The notes beneath the pieces are model-generated. The model made no database searches and was not told the DNA's origin. It worked only from the letters and a program-made list of their open reading frames with translations. A program made the translations under genes and the position numbers. A DNA stretch of 64,000 nucleotides from Hirundichthys speculiger (taxonomy: Eukaryota > Chordata > Actinopteri > Beloniformes > Exocoetidae). This document shows, one piece after another, positions 63,660 to 64,000 of this stretch (the first letter of the stretch is position 1; every line of letters begins with the position of its first letter). The stretch covers positions 186,001 to 250,000 of the forward strand of contig JAGFBZ010000868.1 in the NCBI GenBank assembly GCA_018398805.1. The letters are read 5' to 3'.

Positions 63660-64000
63660 CGTTGTCAGTATCCGGTGCAAAACTTGTGCCAGACATATCA
63701 TGTGAATCATACAGCTGTGGCCCTGAAGAAATAGTTAAGTTGAATCACTGAGCACAATGAGGTGCATGAAGATGAAATAAAATCTCCAGATGTGTTCAAG
63801 AATGCATCTTGGATGCTCTCTGCAGTTCAAAAGGGGGATTTCTGTCGACAGTTCAGGCACATCCAGCCATGCTCATGCAAATCTAGAAAAACTCCAACCT
63901 CTTATGTTATTTCCTCCATTTTATCGTGAAGTATTTGGATGTGAATCATTCCACCAGGAACGAGGTCAGCAGTCCACACAGTCCTGTCAAAGACGGGCCA
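63660..64000 (+). other. sh3glb2 intron 9, window end
   Basis: No exon with BAR-tail or SH3 wording is seen. A TATCCGGTGCAAAACTTG word recalls 33313. Nothing else recognised. Confidence 0.3.

Overview
The window looks like vertebrate, almost certainly teleost fish, nuclear DNA. It has split genes with GT-AG introns, a CpG-rich promoter, and a dense mix of fish-type repeats: an IR/DR Tc1 element, many hAT-like elements with 8-bp target duplications, PIF/Harbinger, pogo/Tigger and piggyBac pieces, RTE and L2/Rex1-like LINEs, and minisatellites. There is no bacterial, phage or CRISPR content.

Two protein-coding genes lie in tandem on the + strand. The first (about 122-13987, cut at its 5' end) is zer1, a Cullin-2 E3 ligase substrate receptor; eleven exons give the C-terminal 468 residues and the stop codon. 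The second (25250 to beyond the window) is an endophilin-B gene, best matched to sh3glb2; nine constitutive exons give the N-BAR part, and the SH3 end lies outside. In human both orthologues map to 9q34.11, which supports both names. One exon of sh3glb2 carries an apparent extra base that breaks the frame.

zer1 introns (237-13899) hold hAT, Tigger and Tc1 insertions. A repeat fragment abuts the last acceptor and carries its likely branch site. The intergenic part (13988-25000) holds the zer1 3' UTR and a nested inverted repeat about 5 kb long (18963-23921), whose two arms each contain a decayed two-gene Harbinger element. sh3glb2 intron 1 (25313-33561) holds LINE pieces, two related minisatellites (26.9 and 29.9 kb), a hAT element with a BED finger fragment and Helitron-like ends. 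Introns 2 and 3 hold a 20-bp minisatellite inside an inverted-repeat element (36.3-38.0 kb), an RTE remnant and an L2-like LINE 3' half. Intron 6 (44855-57861) is a stack of insertions: one Tigger copy is split at 49666/57103, and the gap is filled by hAT inside hAT with a piggyBac fragment inside, plus a retroposon-like unit with a small membrane/coiled-coil reading frame. The last part holds a perfect-TSD hAT, an internally deleted LINE and a near-complete Tc1 element with a broken transposase.

The two genes act in different pathways (N-degron turnover; membrane curvature, autophagy and mitochondria). Nothing in the sequence shows shared control. All identifications come from reading the sequence; no database search was run.
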